Positions 58,820 to 64,000 of a stretch of DNA of 64,000 nucleotides are shown piece after piece. This stretch comes from Rutstroemia sp. NJR-2017a BVV2 (taxonomy: Eukaryota; Ascomycota; Leotiomycetes; Helotiales; Rutstroemiaceae). A program made the translations under genes and the position numbers. The stretch is from assembly GCA_002946415.1 (NCBI GenBank), contig NJPS01000004.1, positions 749,001 to 813,000 of the forward strand. Reading direction: 5' to 3'. The notes under the pieces are model-generated. The model was not told the origin of the DNA. It was given only the letters and a program-made list of their open reading frames with translations, and made no database searches. Numbering within the stretch: the stretch's first letter is position 1; every line of letters starts with the position of its first letter.

Positions 58820-59547
58820 CTTTGTCCTGGTCGTCAGGTTGTTGGCGGTAATCGTCAGCTCTCACGCTCTCTCCCTCTCGTGTTTACGGTCGCCCGATTA
58901 AGATTCGATGTGCTGGCATTCGACGAGAATTCTTCGATAGAGTTGAATTATTAAATTGGCATACACATGTATGCGATCATCGAGCAACCGCATAAACCCC
59001 TTTTTAGTCTGTAGTTGAGCTGTGGTAAATAGTGTAAATTATCATATTGTTATTTCAGATACATCCTAGGACCTTCCTTCCACTTTACGAAGTGGTCTCG
59101 ATCAATATCGAGTATCTGGGGGTCGACCGGGGTTTAAGCGGCAATCCTTCCACAGCAACCAGCAACCGGCTAGATGCATGTATTTTAGGAAGGGGGCTTT
59201 TCTGATTAACAGCAGTTCGTCTCTTCGTATTCAAAGTTTTGAGACGAATTCACTTTTCCAGGTTTGTTTTCGAGAAGTTGAGACCAATCATCATCTTTCT
59301 ACAGCTTTAAAAGTCATACTAGTAGGCAGGCTTTATTTGATGTTCCCTTTGTGCTCGTCTCTTATGGATCTCTTATCGTTGTTTACACGTGATGATTAGC
59401 TGGGTTGTGGAGGGGAAAAATCCCACAACGCAAATTTTCGAGCAAGGACTCTACATCAACTTCAGTTTCTTCAATTTTGGTTGGGAGGGGTGAAGTCAGT
59501 TAAACCTTTGAACACGTCTCGAAAGGAAACAACTTTGAACAGCCAAA
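58820..59547. promoter_or_regulatory. Divergent promoter region of MO25 and PRMT3
   Basis: 728 bp between the two start codons; both promoters must lie here. No specific site recognised, and short open frames are not gene-like. Confidence 0.5.
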
Positions 59548-61247
59548 ATGTCTGAGCAACTTCCAAGCATAGAGAAATATGCTCCATCAGATTCTGGGAG
59601 TTCTGAACCATCTGATATCCTGGATTTGAAAGATGACGAGGGGTGGGAAGATGCCGAACCAGAAGAGGAAGAACAAAATCAATTTGTCTCGCTGTTTGAC
59701 GACGCTGTCTTCCCCGATATCCTTGCCATGCTTGAATACTGCAAGGAGAAACATGGCTTCGATTTTCTTCAAGTCCGACAAAAGCTAGGCTTGGATTTCT
59801 ACGGCAGTATCAAGCTGACCAACTACATTCGTTCTAAAGTCCAGTCCAAGGAGAAAGTTACTTCAGACATTTCTCTGGCAGACCTCGAGGATGAAAAGTA
59901 TTTAAAACCAGTCCTAGAAGATGATGCTCTATTGTTCTGTCTTGACGATCTCCCTGATGTCGATCAACAAAATGGAAACGAAGGGAAAGGGAAAGAGGCT
60001 GAGCCTGGGCAACTCGTTGCTCGTGTCTCCGAACTGGAGGAGGAACTGAGGAAAATCCAAACACAGTTCGAAAATTACAGAAACACTGTGAAGGAAACCC
60101 TGGACGAGCGATGGAATGATAAATCTGCTGGACCTTCTGTTCCTGAAAAAGAAGAAAAGAGGGATGATGATAGTCACTACTTCAGCTCGTATTCATACAA
60201 TGGTCAGATATTCACCAACCTTCACCATATTCTTTCTAACAATGCGTAGATATTCATGAGACCATGTTGAAGGATACTGTTCGTACAGATGCGTACCGTG
60301 ACTTCATCTACAACAACAAGTCCATCTTTGCAGGAAAAACAGTTCTGGATGTAGGCTGCGGTACTGGTATTCTCAGTATGTTCTGTGCCAAGGCTGGCGC
60401 TGCTCGTGTCATTGGTGTGGATAACTCAGCTATCATCGAGAAAGCCCGCGAGAACATCTACAACAATGGATTCGCAGACAAGATTACCCTTCTCAAAGGC
60501 AAGGTTGAAGAAGTTAATCTCCCCGTCGATCAAGTCGACATCATTGTTAGCGAATGGATGGGATACTGTCTATTGTACGAGGCCATGCTCGATAGCGTCA
60601 TCTGGGCTCGAGACAAGTACTTGAAGCCCGATGGTCTCATGGTACCCAGTCACATGAACATGTGGGTTGCACCGGTGGCTGATCCAGATTACGTTTCGGA
60701 GCATATCGCTTTCTGGAGAGATGTATATGGATTCGACATGAAAGCCATGCAAGCGGGCATTCACGATGACGCTCAAGTCCTAGACATGCCAGCTAGTACT
60801 ATCTGCGGCGAGCCATTCCCATTCTTGCAGTTAAGCTTGCATACCACCACCGTCAAGGATCTTAGCTTCAAAAGAAAGTGGCAGTCTAAGCTTAACCAAG
60901 ATATTGACGCTTTGGATGGTTTCATGATTTGGTTCGATTCTTTCTTCATGCCCTCTCGAAGCGACAATGTGCCGGAGAATGCTAAAGCAGAAGAGTGGGC
61001 TAAGGAGGGAAAGAAAGGGGTGGCTTTCACGACTGGTCCCAAGGCTAAGATCACGCATTGGAAACAGGGCGTGTTGCTAATCGACAATACCAAGGAGCCA
61101 GGGAAGCCACATAAGGAGGGGGAGGAGCTCAGTGGTGAATTGGAATACGCCGTTCCTGCTGAGAACTCCAGAGCACTAAATGTAAGTGTATCCTGGAAGT
61201 TTGACGCCCAAGAGAAGGGCGAATCTCAAACATGGAAGATGAGGTAA
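59548..61247 (+). CDS. PRMT3: Protein arginine N-methyltransferase 3 type
   Basis: Predicted 550 residues in two exons (59548-60202, 60250-61247; 47-bp intron GTCAGA...GCGTAG). The acidic N-terminus is followed by the PRMT3 zinc-finger-like segment (LFDDAVFPDILAMLEYCKEKHGFDF), then a coiled coil (LEEELRKIQTQFENYR). The catalytic domain carries YFSSYSYNDIHETML, motif I VLDVGCGTGILS, the double-E loop SEWMGYCLLYEAML and the THW loop. In vertebrates PRMT3 modifies ribosomal protein S2. Here the first Cys pair of the C2H2 finger is absent (FVSLFDD), so only the second half (C...H) remains and zinc binding is doubtful. Confidence 0.95.
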
Positions 61248-61986
61248 ATAGCTCTTATGCCAGGAAGATGGGGTGATGGGGTGATAAGGTGATGAGGTGA
61301 GGAGTACATTCTTGAAACCCTTGGCATGGGATTCGCGGGCTTAAAAGTATAGCCGGTTCTGCGCAGTCAGCTTGGCTGGAGGATCAAATCTGGGCATTCT
61401 TTACCCGTAGCTCGGGACGATTCTCTGTGCACTTGTAAATAAGAGAATTTCAGCCTCTAGAACAAATTGCAAACTCCATCCTCAAGATCGTGAAACCTCG
61501 GGACCGACATGATAACCCGCAACTGTGCTTCTCAGGCCCGAAAGCATCAGAGGTAGTTGTTTAAACGTGAACGGGAAACACTAGCTAATCCGAACCCCTC
61601 AATCACTTTCTGCGACAAATGTTCAGATATCAACAACTTATACTTGCGTTTTTCATACCGAGTACTCCATGATCTATGATCTATCTGCCGGAGATATTAT
61701 TGGAGATAAGGGGATGCTCTAACCTAATTCGGGCATAGTTTGCATGATGAAATCGCGAGAACGATCTCACCTGCACCATAAATCCCCGTGCAATAGCACG
61801 CATTGGTCAGCAGGAGGAGTCAAACAACAACTGATAACTCCCGAAGTAGCAGGTCCGTAGTTTTACCGACCATGGCTCTTTCTCTTCGAGTCACCGTCGT
61901 GGGAATTTCATCGCTGTACATATAAATAAAACTGCCCTAGACAGACTCCCCGAAGTGAGTTCGCGCCGTGCGAAACCAACACGAAA
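61248..61986. other. Intergenic, promoter side of the transporter gene
   Basis: 3' flank of PRMT3 and upstream region of the OPT gene. Tandem GATCTAT-like bases near 61670-61685. No gene seen. Confidence 0.5.
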
Positions 61987-64000
61987 ATGGCACCCGATAG
62001 AGGTCGCTCGACGCCCTCCCCAGACTACCAATCGATTTCGAATCGGCCATCCGAAGATAACGATATGGCGATGCGACGCAGGCATAGCGAGCAGCGACGA
62101 TACATTGCTGCGCATGCAGATGAAGGGCAGAATTTCACCGTCCGGGGCATCCTCGTCGGGCTGGGAGTCGGTCTGATAATATGTTTCTCCAACATGTATT
62201 TTGGCCTTCAAACAGGCTGGGTATCGTCGATGGCCATGCCTGCCTCGCTGATTGGCTTTGCGTTCTTCAAAACACTGTCGAAACATCTCGATTTGCCGTT
62301 TACGCCGGTGGAGAATGTGTTGGTGCAGACGGTCGCAGGGTCGATGGGGACAATGCCCTTGGGATGCGGGTTCGTGGGAGTGATGCCGGCGCTGAACTAT
62401 ATGTTGAAGCCGGAGGAGCAGGGCCCGCTTTTCTTGAATACTTGGAGGCTTATACTGTGGTCGCTGGGCTTGTGTTTCTTTGGGGTAGTTTTCGCCGTGC
62501 CGTTGAGGAGACAGGTTATTATTAGGGAGAAGCTGAAGTTTCCTTCCGGAACAGCAACAGCGCTGATGATTGGCGTGTTGCATGGCAAGGAGACCACGGC
62601 TGAGGGACCGCCTATGCCAATCCCCAGCGAGCGCAACGAGACGGAGATTGGAGATTCGCCAGCCTATGCCAATGAGAATGTGGCAGATGTGGAGGAAGTG
62701 AGTAAGGCTGAAGGCAGTAGTTGGAAATCTAAAGTTAAACTATTAGTGCTGTCATTTGCTATTTCGGGCATCTATACACTTGCGACATATTTCTTCCCCA
62801 TTTTACGGAATCTACCCATCTTTGGATATACCCTTGCTGAAAACTGGTTATGGACTTTGAATCCCTCTTTCGCATACGTAGGACAGGGGATTATTATGGG
62901 ACCAGCTACAACTACACATATGCTTATTGGTGCGATTGTTGGCTGGGGTATACTTTCTCCTTTGGCAAAGAATCGAGGTTGGGCTCCTGGTCCGGTTAAG
63001 GATTGGGAGACGGGGAGTAAGGGCTGGATTGTTTGGATCTCTCTAGCTATCATGTTGGCGGACTCGGTGGTCAGTTTGGGATATATTGCTCTGAATCCAA
63101 TCTACCAAAATGGCGGGCAGTATATCTCTGACGCCCGCCGCAAAATTAAAAGGAGAGACTGGCAGGGCCTGCTTTCCCTCGGGACCGTCAAATCTACAGT
63201 CGGTTATACGCCAATCCGTGAAGACGGAGACGCATCAACCCCGTCAGAGTCCGCCACAGACAACACCACCTCACTCTCCCCGCGCTCCACCCCCACCACC
63301 CTCCAAACCGACCTCAAAAACATGCCCGAACCCGACGCACCTCCCGAACACCTCGTCCACCCACGCACCGTCTGGATCGGCCTCATCCTCTCCATCCTCT
63401 TCTGCATCCTCAGCATCCGCATCGTCTTCGGGCAACTCGTCCCCCTCTACGCCACCGTCCTCGCCGTCCTCATGGCCCTCATCCTCTCCATAATGGGCGT
63501 GCGCGCACTCGGCGAAACCGATCTCAACCCCGTGTCCGGCATCTCCAAACTCGCACAACTCTTCTTCGCCCTCATCATCCCACAATCCAACAAAAACTCC
63601 GTGCTCATAAACCTAATCGCCGGTGCTGTCTCCGAAGCCGGCGCCCTGCAAGCCGGCGATCTCATGCAGGATCTGAAAACAGGCCATTTGCTGGGCGCTG
63701 CGCCCAATGCGCAGTTTTGGGGACAGATAATAGGGAGTGCGGTGGGGGCGGTGGTTAGTGCGTTGATTTATCGGCTGTATACGAGCGTGTATACGGTTCC
63801 GGGGGAGCTGTTCCAGGTTCCGACGGGGTATGTGTGGATTTTTACGGCGAGACTGGTTACGGGGAAGGGACTGCCGGCTATGGCGACGGAGTGGGCGGTT
63901 GGTGCGGCGGTGGTTTTTACGGGGACGACGTTGTTGAGGATTTGGGCGACGGGGAAGAAGTGGCATGCTTATATTCCGGGGGGGATTGCTGTTGCTGTTG
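61987..64000 (+). CDS. OPT-family oligopeptide/metal-chelate transporter, C-terminus cut by window edge
   Basis: Open frame without intron from the ATG at 61987 to the right edge (671 codons). Many hydrophobic membrane segments, with the OPT signatures NMYFGLQTGWVSSMAMPASL near the N-terminus and KLKFPSGTATALMIGVLHGK, PVENVLVQTVAGSMGTMPLG, and later GHLLGAAPNAQFWGQIIGS. Members carry small peptides or metal-siderophore chelates with protons. A Ser/Thr/Pro-rich loop (about 63220-63350) separates two membrane blocks. The closest type by motif is the fungal OPT group with the PSGTATA loop (Ygl114w-like); this sub-call is tentative. Confidence 0.93.
   Translation, partial: MAPDRGRSTPSPDYQSISNRPSEDNDMAMRRRHSEQRRYIAAHADEGQNFTVRGILVGLGVGLIICFSNMYFGLQTGWVSSMAMPASLIGFAFFKTLSKHLDLPFTPVENVLVQTVAGSMGTMPLGCGFVGVMPALNYMLKPEEQGPLFLNTWRLILWSLGLCFFGVVFAVPLRRQVIIREKLKFPSGTATALMIGVLHGKETTAEGPPMPIPSERNETEIGDSPAYANENVADVEEVSKAEGSSWKSKVKLLVLSFAISGIYTLATYFFPILRNLPIFGYTLAENWLWTLNPSFAYVGQGIIMGPATTTHMLIGAIVGWGILSPLAKNRGWAPGPVKDWETGSKGWIVWISLAIMLADSVVSLGYIALNPIYQNGGQYISDARRKIKRRDWQGLLSLGTVKSTVGYTPIREDGDASTPSESATDNTTSLSPRSTPTTLQTDLKNMPEPDAPPEHLVHPRTVWIGLILSILFCILSIRIVFGQLVPLYATVLAVLMALILSIMGVRALGETDLNPVSGISKLAQLFFALIIPQSNKNSVLINLIAGAVSEAGALQAGDLMQDLKTGHLLGAAPNAQFWGQIIGSAVGAVVSALIYRLYTSVYTVPGELFQVPTGYVWIFTARLVTGKGLPAMATEWAVGAAVVFTGTTLLRIWATGKKWHAYIPGGIAVAV

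Noticed and set aside
1..64000. CRISPR arrays, prophage, intact transposons
   Set aside because: No regularly spaced repeats with unique spacers, no transposase or reverse-transcriptase frames and no long terminal repeats were found on reading.

Overview
The window reads as nuclear DNA of a filamentous ascomycete (Pezizomycotina). Short spliceosomal introns of about 47-140 bp with GT(A/G)AGT-type donors and CTAAC/CTGAC branch sites, two intron-containing tRNA genes, an NRC-2/Fpk1-type kinase, a class II hydrophobin and large Ser/Thr-rich WSC-type wall proteins all fit that group. A plant-associated leotiomycete is my guess, but it is an inference and not proven here. Genes are monocistronic, on both strands, with no operons. 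No CRISPR array, prophage or intact transposon was seen.

Left part (1-24 kb): a GH95 alpha-L-fucosidase cut by the left edge; a flippase-kinase (NRC-2/Fpk1) gene with long flanking non-coding DNA; a five-exon cytochrome P450; a small Cys/His protein; ribosomal protein L26; an SDR whose catalytic Tyr position is Phe; a close divergent pair MAK5 (60S biogenesis helicase) and TRM7 (tRNA 2'-O-methyltransferase); a Cys/His-rich protein; and a coiled-coil-like protein with a tandemly duplicated exon. A tRNA-Asn(GUU) with an intron lies at 23.9 kb.

Middle part (24-46 kb): a surface/secreted-protein district on the minus strand. It holds a giant Ser/Thr-rich protein with a WSC domain (about 3,770 residues if its two reading frames belong together), a class II hydrophobin and a 1,120-residue secreted protein with eight Cys-rich tandem units. 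The giant gene is the most unusual object. Its two long open frames meet at an in-frame TTTTTTA heptamer two codons before the stop, and the downstream frame is exactly the -1 frame. This is either programmed -1 frameshifting, a one-base indel in a homopolymer, or a missed intron. A seven-copy GIPPxNN motif occurs in both frames, which argues that they are one gene.

Right part (46-64 kb): an uncharacterised membrane-anchored protein, a tRNA-Thr(UGU) with an intron, an FMN-binding split-barrel protein, a classical SDR with a possible mitochondrial presequence, a SMARCD/Snf12 chromatin-remodeller subunit, MO25/Hym1 (with a GC-AG intron), a PRMT3-type arginine methyltransferase and an OPT oligopeptide transporter cut by the right edge. 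Long gene-poor stretches (about 5.6-9.2, 35.8-38.5, 39-41 and 51.1-53.6 kb) hold no supportable gene. Exon borders come from reading splice signals and checking that phases join; for all multi-exon models the summed exon lengths are multiples of three, except the giant gene, which needs the -1 shift.
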